A stretch of 64,000 nt of DNA from Mesorhizobium onobrychidis (GCF_024707545.1 NZ_CP062229.1:5499501-5563500); one strand, 5' to 3'; shown: positions 27,964 to 36,488, counted from the stretch's first letter. The notes: a model not told the origin generated them from the sequence alone. Program-made: numbers and translations.

Positions 27964-29060
27964 TGCAGATCTGGAACCAGATGGGTTATCCGCACCAATT
28001 CACCATGGGCTTGGACAAGGCCGGCCACGAGTGGATCGTCGTGGTGGTAAAAGGCACGTTCGACTTCCCGGACAAACCCGGCGGACTGGTGCAGAAATCG
28101 GCCGAGCAGGTCCCGCTGGTGATGGCCGACACGCATACGGGCGTGCCGGGCTATTCGGCGACGCTTTGGGAAACCGATTTCGCCTTCCGCAAGCCGCGCT
28201 GCGACGTGGTCGCCAATGGTTGTGCTTATGCACCAAACGGCAGACCAGCCGAGCGTGTGCCGGTGGGCATTAAGGTGGGCACTTGGTCTAAGCTGTTCGA
28301 AGTCGTGGGCCACCGCGAGTGGCGCTCCGTCGGTCCGGTCTTTACCGCCACATCATCGCAGCCCTTCCTCAAGCTTCCGATTTCCTACGATGTTGCTTGG
28401 GGCGGTACCGATCGTCTGGATCCCGAGGACAAGCTTCCCGCCAGCTACAAATACAACCCGGTCGGGATCGGCTGGTCGCGTACGAGAAACCAGCGCCTCG
28501 TCCCTGGTCTGCGGCTGCCGAACACGCAAGCTGTCGACGAAGAAATCCGCTCTCCCTTCGGTGACTACAAGCCGATGAGCTTTGGACCGACGGGCCGCGG
28601 CTGGCCTGGCCGCATCGAATACGGCGGCACCTATGACGACAACTGGACGAAGAACATATTCCCGTTCCTGCCGCCGGATTTCGACGAACGCTATTTCCAG
28701 ATGGCCCCGCCCGACCAGCAGATCGATCTGCCGAGGGGTGGCGAGGAGGTGCAGCTGGTCAACCTGACGTCGGAAGGACGGGTGAGCTTCCGGCTGCCTT
28801 CGACAGCACTGCCAATGACGTTGTTCAAGGGCAGGCATAAGGCCTATGAGGCCGACATCCTTCCAGACACAGTTCTCCTCGATCCCGAGAATCGGCGTTT
28901 CTCGCTCGTCTGGCGCGTCTCGCAGCGCATCCAACGGACCATCCTCGATTTCTCGGAGTGCTGGGTCGGTCCGCCGACGCCGGCTATGCTGAGGGCGCGC
29001 GCGACGGGGCGCACGTATATCCGTGCCAACGGCATCGCGCCGGAGGAGGAAGAGGCATGA
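27963..29060 (+). CDS. DUF2169 domain-containing protein (T6SS effector adaptor-type)
   Basis: 365 residues. The opening pattern WNQMGYPHQFTMGLDKAGHEW with KGTFDFP, shortened from residues 4-37, and the central SYDVAWGG motif identify the DUF2169 family, which is found next to PAAR/DUF4150 proteins and VgrG and acts as a loading adaptor in some characterised T6SS effectors. A beta-rich body ends with a WVGPPTPAMLRARA motif. It starts on the last base of the tagF stop (TGATG) and overlaps the next gene by four bases (ATGA), so the whole effector block is translated with the T6SS operon. No signal peptide is present. Confidence 0.85.
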   Translation: MQIWNQMGYPHQFTMGLDKAGHEWIVVVVKGTFDFPDKPGGLVQKSAEQVPLVMADTHTGVPGYSATLWETDFAFRKPRCDVVANGCAYAPNGRPAERVPVGIKVGTWSKLFEVVGHREWRSVGPVFTATSSQPFLKLPISYDVAWGGTDRLDPEDKLPASYKYNPVGIGWSRTRNQRLVPGLRLPNTQAVDEEIRSPFGDYKPMSFGPTGRGWPGRIEYGGTYDDNWTKNIFPFLPPDFDERYFQMAPPDQQIDLPRGGEEVQLVNLTSEGRVSFRLPSTALPMTLFKGRHKAYEADILPDTVLLDPENRRFSLVWRVSQRIQRTILDFSECWVGPPTPAMLRARATGRTYIRANGIAPEEEEA

Positions 29061-30082
29061 CCACTCCGATCGAGATTGTTTCGGTTGGCATGGTGACTGC
29101 CGTTGGCCTCGACGCGCCCTCCGCTTGCGCTGCGATGCGCGCTCGGCTCGATGGTTTCCAGGAAACCCGTTTCGTCGGCTCACCCGCAGGATGGCTTACT
29201 GGTGCGCCCGTGCCGCTGCCACGCAACTGGATCGGGGAGAAGCGTATAGCCCATCTGGCAGCCGGGGCTATATCGGAGGCTTTCGAAAATCACCCGCAAG
29301 CGCGAGGACAGACGGCGCTCATCCTTTGCCTGCCGGAGGAGGATCGGCCCGGCCGACCGGTGAAAGACAATTCTTCCCTGCTCCGTCGGATCAGCGAGAT
29401 CGTTGAAATCGAACCTCATCTGCGCTCTCGTATCGTGGCTTATGGTCGTCCTTCCGGACATGTCGCGTTCGATCAGGCCCGCAGACTGATTGCATCCGGC
29501 GAAGCTCCCTATGTCATGATCGCGGGCGTCGACAGCTATCTGACGGGGCCAACAATTTCCCACTACCTCAGCAGGGGCCGCTTGTTGACCGCAGACAATT
29601 CCAACGGCTTCATTCCAGGCGAAGCCGCGGCTGCGGTTCTCTGCACACGACCGCGAAACAACGGTTTCAGGCTCTTCGGACTCGGTCTTTCGCGCGAGGA
29701 AGCTTCGATCTACAACGACCGGGATTTGCCGCTACGCGCCGATGGCATGACGGCGGCATACGATGTGGCATTCCGAGAGACCGGGATTGACATGAACCGG
29801 CTCGGCTATCGCATCGCGGACCTGATCGGCGAGCAGTACTGGTTCAAGCAGACCGCGTTGGCCTCGATCCGCCTCCTGCGGGGACGCCACGAGTTTCAGG
29901 ACTTATGGTCGCCCGCTGAGTCTCTGGGAAACGTTGGCGCCGCAGCCGTTCCAGTCATGGTTGGCATGGCTTGGACCGCAGCCGGCAAAGGGTATGCCGC
30001 CGGCAATCCGGTTCTCATCGAGGCCTCGTCCGATGCCGGTGCCTGCGGCGCCGCAGTATTCGCTTACGGGAGGACGGCATGA
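29057..30082 (+). CDS. Ketoacyl-synthase-fold protein lacking catalytic residues (T6SS accessory)
   Basis: 341-residue thiolase-fold protein. The segment AGVDSYLTG (156-164), then LLTADNSNGFIPGEAAAAVL (176-195), aligns with the KAS middle region (AGGAES, then the GEGA element). The nucleophile elbow, normally TACASG, reads AYGRPSG at 128-134, so the active cysteine is missing. The first catalytic histidine region reads RIADLIGEQ near 252-260, and the second, normally GH, is GN (291-292). It therefore looks like a non-catalytic KAS relative. Four-base overlaps with the DUF2169 gene and the PAAR-like gene place it in the effector-loading block. A structural or chaperone role is inferred; related proteins occur in other DUF2169-DUF4150 clusters. 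Confidence 0.8.
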   Translation: MTTPIEIVSVGMVTAVGLDAPSACAAMRARLDGFQETRFVGSPAGWLTGAPVPLPRNWIGEKRIAHLAAGAISEAFENHPQARGQTALILCLPEEDRPGRPVKDNSSLLRRISEIVEIEPHLRSRIVAYGRPSGHVAFDQARRLIASGEAPYVMIAGVDSYLTGPTISHYLSRGRLLTADNSNGFIPGEAAAAVLCTRPRNNGFRLFGLGLSREEASIYNDRDLPLRADGMTAAYDVAFRETGIDMNRLGYRIADLIGEQYWFKQTALASIRLLRGRHEFQDLWSPAESLGNVGAAAVPVMVGMAWTAAGKGYAAGNPVLIEASSDAGACGAAVFAYGRTA

Positions 30083-31146
30083 CCGTCTATGCCAATGGCC
30101 TTGAGGTTGCCTGCAAGGCGCAGGCTAACCAGGTTATCGCGGCCTTTCCATACGTCTGCTTCACCCCGCCGCAAACTCCGGCAACCCCGCCGGGAGTTCC
30201 GGTTCCCTATCCAACGTTTGGAATGGACAGTGACACGGACAACGGAACCGGCACGGTCAAGATCGGCGGGAAGACTGTCACCCAGAAGAACAAATCCTAT
30301 TACACCAAATGCACTGGCAATGAGGCCGGCTGCGCGCCCAAGAAGAACATCATCACCTCGGTAAACACCGGCAAAGAGTACGCCCATGCCTGGTCCGGCG
30401 ACGTTAAGATGGACGGCGAGCCGATCAGCCGTTTCACTGACATTTCGTCGAACGATCACGCCTCCCCTACCGCCGGCGGACCTCCAATGCCCAAGGTGGC
30501 AACGGCCACGCCCGCGACCTTCAAATGCTCCGATCTTGAGATAAAGCCGTACAAGGAACTTGAATGCCCGGAAGGCTACGAAAAGGAGCATACCGTTGAG
30601 GTCCAGTTCTTCACCGCCGAAGGCGTGCGCGACCTGACCTTGGACTGCTGCAAGGACTATGACGACAAGGAAGCGCCATGCATTTGCATGAAGGCGAAAT
30701 GGCTCGCCGGCGAAGCTGCCAAGGCCAAGGCAGCGGGCGCGCCCGGCAAAAAGGTGGTCGGCAAGAAACGCAAAACCCCGCACAACAAGAAGTCGGCGGA
30801 TGCCCGCAACTGGCTGAGCAACAATTCTGCCGGCAAGCTGGGTGACTTTACCGACGAATGCGTGAACAGCACGGTCAGGAACCTGGACGATCCGAAAATT
30901 CCGCATGCCGTGCACGCCGCCGCCACAGAGTGCCTCAAGACTGCGAACATGGAATACATGAAGAAGAGCATGAACAAGTCCGAGAAGGACGTGAAGGACA
31001 AGAAAGCCTGCCACGGGACTTGCCCTAAGGCGAAGGATCAGGCTCGTCTCGTGCAAGTTGCCAAAAAGCGCCTCAGGAAAGCGGCGGGTGGGGAATCCGT
31101 CGTTGTGACAGCCGCAGATGTCGCCCCCTCGAAAGTTTCCTGTTAG
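30079..31146 (+). CDS. PAAR-like DUF4150 protein with cysteine/lysine-rich C-terminal domain (candidate effector)
   Basis: 355 residues. The first ~130 are a DUF4150 PAAR-like tip: AFPYVCFTPPQTP, VPVPYPTFGM, TVKIGGKTVTQKNKSYY, AWSGDVKMDGEPISRFTD. This fold caps the VgrG spike. The remaining ~200 residues match no toxin family I know. They contain about a dozen cysteines (ECPEG, DCCKD, CICMK, DECVN, TECLK, ACHGTCPK), a lysine-rich stretch near residue 235 and a terminal Cys. Acidic-basic alternation and helix-like spacing suggest a folded cargo. The start at 30079 overlaps the upstream stop by four bases. The next gene, 18 bases downstream, is a candidate immunity partner. Confidence 0.82.
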   Translation: MTVYANGLEVACKAQANQVIAAFPYVCFTPPQTPATPPGVPVPYPTFGMDSDTDNGTGTVKIGGKTVTQKNKSYYTKCTGNEAGCAPKKNIITSVNTGKEYAHAWSGDVKMDGEPISRFTDISSNDHASPTAGGPPMPKVATATPATFKCSDLEIKPYKELECPEGYEKEHTVEVQFFTAEGVRDLTLDCCKDYDDKEAPCICMKAKWLAGEAAKAKAAGAPGKKVVGKKRKTPHNKKSADARNWLSNNSAGKLGDFTDECVNSTVRNLDDPKIPHAVHAAATECLKTANMEYMKKSMNKSEKDVKDKKACHGTCPKAKDQARLVQVAKKRLRKAAGGESVVVTAADVAPSKVSC

Positions 31147-31164
31147 CCGGAAAGGACGAAGCGA

Positions 31165-32070
31165 ATGAAGATGGACAAGGAAGACCTCGAGGGATTCGCA
31201 ACCGATCCGGACACCGACATCGAATGCCTGCAGGTTGCGCCATTGAGCGGCAACAAAGTGGCGATCCTGTTCCTGCTCAGCGACGCCGATTATGTCACCA
31301 CTGTCTCAGTGATTTTTGTCGTCGAGAATTTCGACCCCAAGAAAGCTCGTGGCGCACTAGTGACGTCTGAATGGCTGATGGCGCTCTCAGCCGCGCCTTC
31401 AGGGGAGTTGTTCGCACTTGAAGCGACCACTTGGATCTGGCGGTACGCGGGTACCAATTGGACGCGTGACAAAGCCAGCGATAAAAGCCTCAGGCAGGTC
31501 TGGGCAGAGGATACCGGGGGACCGATCACCGTTGGCACGGACGGTGTGGCCTACCGCCTCGTTGGGTCGCGGTGGCAGGCCGTTACGCCACTCGGATCAA
31601 ATGAGTACCTGGATATTCATGGACACCCCAAGCACGGCATCTATGCATGCGGTGAGATGGGTACTCTCCACCGTCTGGTGGGGACAGGCTGGCAGGCCTT
31701 GGAAACACATCGGCACGATCAGTTGCGCGGTATCGACGTCGCGCCGGACGGCAAGATCAGGGTCGCCGGGGACGACGGCGTCTGCCTTCGGATTGCAAAT
31801 GAGGAAGTAACCGAGATGACCGCCACCTCCGACATGACATATCTCTCCGTGCGCAGCTTCAATGGCAAAGCCTATTGGGGCGACGAGGCCGGCCTCAATA
31901 TCGAGACGGCTGACGCGCTTCAGCCATTCGAGGATACAGGCATTGCTTCAGATCTGCGCACTGATAGCGAGTTCCTGTACGTCGCCGGCATCGACACAGC
32001 GTGGCGCTTTGATGGCCGCAGATGGAAGACGCTTACGCTCGTCTATGACGACGGCCTTCGACTTATCTGA
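31165..32070 (+). CDS. Uncharacterised beta-propeller-like protein (possible immunity protein)
   Basis: 301 residues, no family recognised. Repeating units of about 40 residues with aromatic ends (WRYAGTNW, YRLVGSRWQ, HRLVGTGWQ, WRFDGRRWK) and intervening GTDGV/GEMGT/GDDGV turns look like blades of a beta-propeller. There is no signal peptide or membrane segment, so a cytoplasmic location is expected. A good ribosome-binding site (GGAAAGGACG) precedes the ATG at 31165. It is the last gene of the main T6SS operon, directly after the PAAR-like cargo gene, which is where an immunity gene would lie. That role is a guess from position; a structural or chaperone part is equally possible. Confidence 0.7.
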   Translation: MKMDKEDLEGFATDPDTDIECLQVAPLSGNKVAILFLLSDADYVTTVSVIFVVENFDPKKARGALVTSEWLMALSAAPSGELFALEATTWIWRYAGTNWTRDKASDKSLRQVWAEDTGGPITVGTDGVAYRLVGSRWQAVTPLGSNEYLDIHGHPKHGIYACGEMGTLHRLVGTGWQALETHRHDQLRGIDVAPDGKIRVAGDDGVCLRIANEEVTEMTATSDMTYLSVRSFNGKAYWGDEAGLNIETADALQPFEDTGIASDLRTDSEFLYVAGIDTAWRFDGRRWKTLTLVYDDGLRLI

Positions 32071-32131
32071 CACCACTCAGTTGGTTACCCTCAGTTCTCC
32101 CCTTACAAGGTTCAGACGGGTGATGTGGCCA

Positions 32132-32467
32132 CTAGCGGCCGTTCTGCGACAGATATGCCCGCACCTTGGCAAGGTCGAGTTCGGCAATGCGTTTCGGCGC
32201 GCCGTCAACCAACATCCGCAAAACGAACATTTCTCCGGCTTCCGGATACTCGGCGTAAAGCGCCTCTGAGACTTCCCGCCCCACTTCACCGGCGATCCGG
32301 AGGCCATCAATATGAGCGTCCAGCCTTTCAACGAGCCGAGCAAGGCGCTCCTCGTCCATATCGGGATTCTCGTCGGGATTCAGCAAATGATGGTCATAGA
32401 CGGTCCAAAGAAACGCCGCCATTTCCGCATGCTGCCGTACAATCTCGCGCAGGACAACCTTGGGCAT
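32132..32467 (-). CDS. Truncated TIGR02270-family T6SS-associated protein (N-terminal part only)
   Basis: 111 residues that match the beginning of TIGR02270 proteins (VLREIVRQHAEMAAFLWTVYD, ARLVERLDAHIDGLRIAG; each shortened). Full-length members are about 400 residues and carry HEAT-like repeats. Here the frame ends in a normal stop after AYLSQNGR and nothing recognisable follows before the convergent gene at 32070. It starts on the last base of the DUF6484 stop (TGATG), so it is still coupled to vgrG. It could be a degraded gene or a functional short version. Full-length homologues are usually encoded with VgrG, DUF6484, DUF2169 and DUF4150 genes, which fits. Confidence 0.75.
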   Translation of the reverse strand: MPKVVLREIVRQHAEMAAFLWTVYDHHLLNPDENPDMDEERLARLVERLDAHIDGLRIAGEVGREVSEALYAEYPEAGEMFVLRMLVDGAPKRIAELDLAKVRAYLSQNGR

Positions 32468-32892
32468 CAGTTTAGGTTCACCGATGCCCCACGAACACGG
32501 TTCGTAGCGCTGGCATGGCTCGTTACATAAGTGCCGCGGATCGTGATGCGGCCGTCTTTTTCCATGATGATCGTGGCCTTGCCGCAGCGAAGTTCGATTC
32601 GCTCGTTCGCATTGATCCGCACATTTTCTCCGTCCCGAACGATGTGCGGTGCACCCGACTTGTGCGCTGGGTCAACAATACGCCCAACAATCAGCGGCCT
32701 GCCGGGGTCGCCGTCCTGAAACAGCAGCGCCACTTCGGCGCCGATCATGTCGGAGGTCAATTCCGTAAGGCTTCGCGCTGAAACGGCAGTTTCCTTTGGA
32801 TTGCCCGGGAAAACCACAAGGGGTGAATCCTCTCCGAAACCCAAAAAAATGCCGATTACTACACCTTCAATCCGCTCTTTTGTCGCCGACAT
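32467..32892 (-). CDS. DUF6484 domain-containing protein, VgrG-associated
   Basis: 141 residues. The first 90 residues (VVIGIFLGFGEDSPLVVFPG, MIGAEVALLFQDGDPGRPLIVGRI) form a beta-rich domain reminiscent of the OB-fold of VgrG spikes. The final 50 (RIELRCGKATIIMEKDGRITIRG) closely resemble the tail of the neighbouring VgrG (AIALKCGSASITMKKDGTITIEG), with matching CG.A.I.M.KDG.ITI.G residues. A role as a spike extension or as a link between VgrG and cargo is inferred from this. It lies nine bases after vgrG and shares TGATG with the next gene. Confidence 0.8.
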   Translation of the reverse strand: MSATKERIEGVVIGIFLGFGEDSPLVVFPGNPKETAVSARSLTELTSDMIGAEVALLFQDGDPGRPLIVGRIVDPAHKSGAPHIVRDGENVRINANERIELRCGKATIIMEKDGRITIRGTYVTSHASATNRVRGASVNLN

Positions 32893-32901
32893 GGCGTGTC
32901 C

Positions 32902-35229
32902 TCAGTTCTGCTTTATTTCCGAACCCTTCATGGTGATGTCGCTTGAGGCCTTCACATTGATCTTGCCCGATCCCTTGATGCTGATGTCCTTGCCTTCGAT
33001 TGTGATCGTCCCATCCTTTTTCATGGTAATGCTCGCAGAGCCGCACTTCAGTGCAATAGCGTCGCCGGCCTCGATCAGGAACGTCTTGCCGACATTGATC
33101 TTTCCGTCCTCGCCGATCTGAACCATGCTCGCTTTGGCGATCCGCAACTCGTAGGCGCCCCCCACCTTGGTCCCGTCGTCGGCGGCAATTTCAGTACGCC
33201 TTCCCTTGCCGATCTTCGACTTCTGGTCGCCGGCGATGTTAAAGGTCTGGCCGCCGCCGATCGTCACGTCCTGATTTGAAGCGATGTTCCAGCCGTCGTC
33301 GGCACCGATCTGATGGCTTTGCCCCGCCCCCACAGTCACCGACCTCGACGCGCCGATCGTGTTCGACTGCACCGCGCCGACGCTTCTCGTCTCGGAGGCG
33401 CCTACCGTATCGATGCGCGCCGCGCCGACGGTGACGGTCTGGACGATACCCACCGTCTGCGAATGGTTGGCGTCGATATTCTCCGTCGAGTTCGACACGA
33501 CGTGGATCGTCTCGTTGGCCTGGACCGTCAGCGAGCGGTTCGCGCCCACCGTCTCGGTGTCGTTGCTGCCGATGTTCGTCGTCTGGTCGACGCCGATCTT
33601 GACCGTCTTGTTGTTGCCGACGTCCTCGTCGAGGTTGTGGCCGACGGAGTGCTTGGCGTCATGGTCGATGCGATCGGACTGGTCGTGCTGGACCAGCTTC
33701 GTGCGGTCATTCTTGATCAGAAGGTTATGGTCCTTCTGTGCCTGGAAATTGACCAGTTCGGAACCGGCCTTGTCCTCGAACATCAGCTCGTTGTAACCGC
33801 CGCCGCCCTTCGATGAGTCGGATTTCCAGCCGGATTGCGTGGCGCTGCCCGGCAGCCCGTAGGGCGGCATCTGGGAGGCGTTGTAGACCCTGCCGGTGAT
33901 GATCGGCAGATCCGGGTCGCCTTCGATGAAGTCAACGATCACCTCCTGACCGATACGCGGTATCTGGATGAAACCCCAGCCGCTGCCGGCCCAGGTTTGC
34001 GAGACCCGCACGAAACAGGAGCTGTTCTGGTCCTTCTTGCCCAGACGGTCCCAGTGGAACTGGACCTTCACCCGTGCATATTTGTCGGTGAATATCTCCT
34101 CGCCGGAGGGACCGACCACCGTCGCCGTCTGCGGGCCGCGCATGATCGGCCGTGGCGTGATCCGTGGCGGACGATAGGGCAAGGCGGTCGGCGCTACGCC
34201 GAGGATCACCTTGAAGTTTTCGCTGTCGACGTCGGCATGGGCTCTGTAACCCGGATCGAACAGCCGGTATTCGGCGCTGACCACGAGATACTCCTGGTTC
34301 TGGTCGTCGCGCGGGAAGCCGTCCAGCTTGAACGTGCAGCCCGAATACAGGCCGCGCACGGTGCCGACAGCGGCAATGCGCTGGTGCACGGCCTGGATTT
34401 CCTCGCGCCGGATCGCGGCCAGGCTGTCGCCGCGACCGACTTCGAGATGCGCGCCGGGCTGGCGGTAATTCTCGCCAGCGGCCAGCTTGTGACTGAACGG
34501 CTGGGCGGATTTGGCCATGAGATCGGCGCCCGGCTTCTCGAAGTCATAGTCGGTGTGGACATAGGCGCCTGGCCGCACCGAACTGCCCGGGATCCATTCC
34601 GTTATGTATTCGACATCGCGCCGGGAGCCCTGCCCTTCAAAGTGATAAGGCACCTTCTCATAGCCCGGCGGCGGCTTGAGCTTGTTCATGGCATCAGCCA
34701 GCACAAGCGTGTGCTTGCCTTCGTCATGCTCGAAGAAATACAGGATGCCTTCGTGCTCGAGCAGCCGCTGCACGAAATCGAGGTCGGTCTCGTCATACTG
34801 GACGCAGTACTCACGCGGCGGATAAGACCCTTGCAAGCGCTTCTCGAATTTTGCCGTGCTGTATTTCGAGAAAACCTCCTCGACGATTTCGATGACGCTC
34901 ATGCTCTGGAAGATACGGCAGTCGGTCGTATTGCCGAGAAACCAGAGCCATGGCCTGATGACGGCTTCGTAGTAAGCCAGGCGGTCCTCGATCCGCGTCA
35001 GCCGAAACTCGGAGACGAGGCCGCTGAACCAGCGTTTCGGATCGGATTCACCTTCGACCGAAACAGCACCGCCCAGCATCTTCAGCGGATCGATGTCGGG
35101 GCTGCTGCTCACGAACCCGACCGTATAGGCCAAACAACGACTGATCTCATCGCGCCCGATAAGATGCGTGAAGGTCAACAGGTCAGCGCCAACCGGCGTC
35201 TGCACAACCGTGGCGCGTTCGTTCGGCAT
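32902..35229 (-). CDS. vgrG: T6SS spike protein VgrG (TssI)
   Basis: 775 residues. The gp27-like base (1-370) has FTHLIGRDEISRCLAYTV and CVQYDETDLDFVQRLLEHEG, each shortened, and the gp5 OB domain (about 375-450) has RVKVQFHWDRLG, WAGSGWGFIQIPRIGQEVIV and EGDPDLPIITGRVYN. Residues 505-690 are a long run of short VGxNxTxxVG-type repeats forming the trimeric beta-helix needle. The final 65 residues (KTFLIEAGDAIALKCG, MKKDGTITIEG) are a DUF2345-like tail. No enzymatic C-terminal domain is fused, so cargo is probably supplied by the PAAR-like protein. It is transcribed divergently from the second operon at 35430 and heads the vgrG-DUF6484-TIGR02270 unit. Confidence 0.97.
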   Translation of the reverse strand: MPNERATVVQTPVGADLLTFTHLIGRDEISRCLAYTVGFVSSSPDIDPLKMLGGAVSVEGESDPKRWFSGLVSEFRLTRIEDRLAYYEAVIRPWLWFLGNTTDCRIFQSMSVIEIVEEVFSKYSTAKFEKRLQGSYPPREYCVQYDETDLDFVQRLLEHEGILYFFEHDEGKHTLVLADAMNKLKPPPGYEKVPYHFEGQGSRRDVEYITEWIPGSSVRPGAYVHTDYDFEKPGADLMAKSAQPFSHKLAAGENYRQPGAHLEVGRGDSLAAIRREEIQAVHQRIAAVGTVRGLYSGCTFKLDGFPRDDQNQEYLVVSAEYRLFDPGYRAHADVDSENFKVILGVAPTALPYRPPRITPRPIMRGPQTATVVGPSGEEIFTDKYARVKVQFHWDRLGKKDQNSSCFVRVSQTWAGSGWGFIQIPRIGQEVIVDFIEGDPDLPIITGRVYNASQMPPYGLPGSATQSGWKSDSSKGGGGYNELMFEDKAGSELVNFQAQKDHNLLIKNDRTKLVQHDQSDRIDHDAKHSVGHNLDEDVGNNKTVKIGVDQTTNIGSNDTETVGANRSLTVQANETIHVVSNSTENIDANHSQTVGIVQTVTVGAARIDTVGASETRSVGAVQSNTIGASRSVTVGAGQSHQIGADDGWNIASNQDVTIGGGQTFNIAGDQKSKIGKGRRTEIAADDGTKVGGAYELRIAKASMVQIGEDGKINVGKTFLIEAGDAIALKCGSASITMKKDGTITIEGKDISIKGSGKINVKASSDITMKGSEIKQN
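33160..33717 (-). repeat. In-frame repeats encoding the VgrG beta-helix needle
   Basis: Residues 505-690 of VgrG are built from imperfect units of 8 residues such as TVGANRSL, TVGAARID, SVGAVQSN, TIGASRSV and TVGAGQSH. The protein pattern is well conserved while the DNA varies, so this is structural repetition rather than recent duplication. Gp5-type repeats of this kind form the needle shaft. Confidence 0.75.
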
Positions 35230-35373
35230 GGGTCGTGCCCCTCCCGCCGCTCGTTTCTGGTTAAGCCTAGCACATGTCTTCCAGCGACCAAAGGGGACCT
35301 GCCAGGTGGCTGCAGCCTGGTCACCTTCGGAATTATCGACTTGAACGCTTCTGTGCCGCCGCTCACAAATTGC

Positions 35374-35382
35374 TGGTATAAT
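35374..35382 (+). promoter_or_regulatory. Extended -10 promoter before tagH copy 2
   Basis: The sequence TGGTATAAT at 35374-35382 is a perfect -10 hexamer (TATAAT at 35377) with an extended TGN motif. It lies 48 bases upstream of the second operon's ATG at 35430. No good -35 is present; GTGCCG lies about 18 bases upstream. An extended -10 can compensate. This is the strongest sigma-70-type site I saw in the T6SS region and would give the second operon its own transcription. Confidence 0.5.
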
Positions 35383-35429
35383 GGGGTGTCCTGGGTGAGT
35401 TTCCTGACAGGCGATCGACGGCGATTTGA

Positions 35430-36488
35430 ATGTTCATCAGGCTGCAGATCAACAATGTCGACTCCCTGCCCGCCGGTATGTCGACCGGTTACTCAGCTCG
35501 TGGTCGCAGCTTCGAAATCGGCCGCGAGGCCTGTGACTGGACCTTGCCCGACCCCGACAAGTTCATCTCCGGCCGGCACTGCGAAGTTCGCTACGAGGCA
35601 GGCGCATTCTGGCTGCACGATATCTCGCGCAATGGAACATTCATCAACGGATCGACCCAGCGCATGGCCGGCCCGCATCGGCTCGGTCATGGCGACCGGT
35701 TGCTGATTGGCCGCTACGTCGTCTTGGTGTCGATTGACGATGAGCACGCCCCCACAGGTCATTCTCGAAGCAGCCACGGTTCGACGCAGCGACAAATGCC
35801 GGTCACGACAGGCCGGCCGCTGGACTTCGGAGACGAGCCTTTCTTCGAGCCGGTGGAGCAACGGCTCGGGCAGAGAGCACCGGTGTCGACGTCTTCGCTG
35901 CCCGCGCCTCTCCCTTCGACGAGAGACGAGGTGCTGCGGGAAATCGCGATCGGAGCCGGCATCTCGCCGGAATTGCTTCAATCGCGTGATCCGCATGAAG
36001 TTGCTGCCGAAATCGGCGCGGTGCTTCGAACGGTTGTCGAGGAACTGGCCTTGCTGCTGAAGGCACGTGCGGCTGCGAAAATACTGGCCAAGAGCACACA
36101 CCGGACGATGATAAGCGCCGCGGATAACAATCCCTTGAAGTTCGTTCCGGGAACCGACGACATCCTTGAAATCATGTTTGCACGGCGCAGAGCCGGCTAC
36201 CTTGATGCCAGGCACAGTGTCGAGGATGCATTCCGCGATCTCAAGGCGCACGAATTTGCCACCTACGCAGCCATGCAAGCTGCGCTCTCCCGGTTGCTTG
36301 ACGATCTGTCGCCCGAGGCGATCGGCAAAAAACTCCCACCCACGTCATTTACATCGAAGAAGAGCCTGGCCTGGGACGCCTTTGTCGCCAAATGGCGGAC
36401 CATGGAGGAAGCCCACGAAAACGGAATGCTGGATATATTTCTGGCCTATTTCAGCGAAGCCTATGCCAAAGCCGACAAGCAAAAATAG
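35430..36488 (+). CDS. tagH2: T6SS-associated FHA domain protein TagH (copy 2)
   Basis: 352 residues. Residues 1-95 are an FHA domain (RSFEIGREACDWTLPDPDKF, SGRHCEVRYEAGAFWLHD, NGTFING). A short linker follows, then the TagH C-terminal domain (NPLKFVPGTDDILEIMFARR, AAMQAALSRLLDDLSPEAI). It shares the NPLKF and ALxRLLDxxSPEAI motifs with copy 1 at 19281 but has a far shorter linker. The stretch SGRHC contains the phosphopeptide-binding Ser/Arg/His expected in FHA domains. It begins the second operon, probably from the extended -10 promoter at 35374, and is separated from tssL copy 2 by 410 bases. Confidence 0.9.
   Translation: MFIRLQINNVDSLPAGMSTGYSARGRSFEIGREACDWTLPDPDKFISGRHCEVRYEAGAFWLHDISRNGTFINGSTQRMAGPHRLGHGDRLLIGRYVVLVSIDDEHAPTGHSRSSHGSTQRQMPVTTGRPLDFGDEPFFEPVEQRLGQRAPVSTSSLPAPLPSTRDEVLREIAIGAGISPELLQSRDPHEVAAEIGAVLRTVVEELALLLKARAAAKILAKSTHRTMISAADNNPLKFVPGTDDILEIMFARRRAGYLDARHSVEDAFRDLKAHEFATYAAMQAALSRLLDDLSPEAIGKKLPPTSFTSKKSLAWDAFVAKWRTMEEAHENGMLDIFLAYFSEAYAKADKQK

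Noticed and set aside
33313-35706. Long plus-strand ORFs opposite vgrG
   Set aside because: They mirror the vgrG coding strand with high GC and no domain; vgrG is clearly the real gene.
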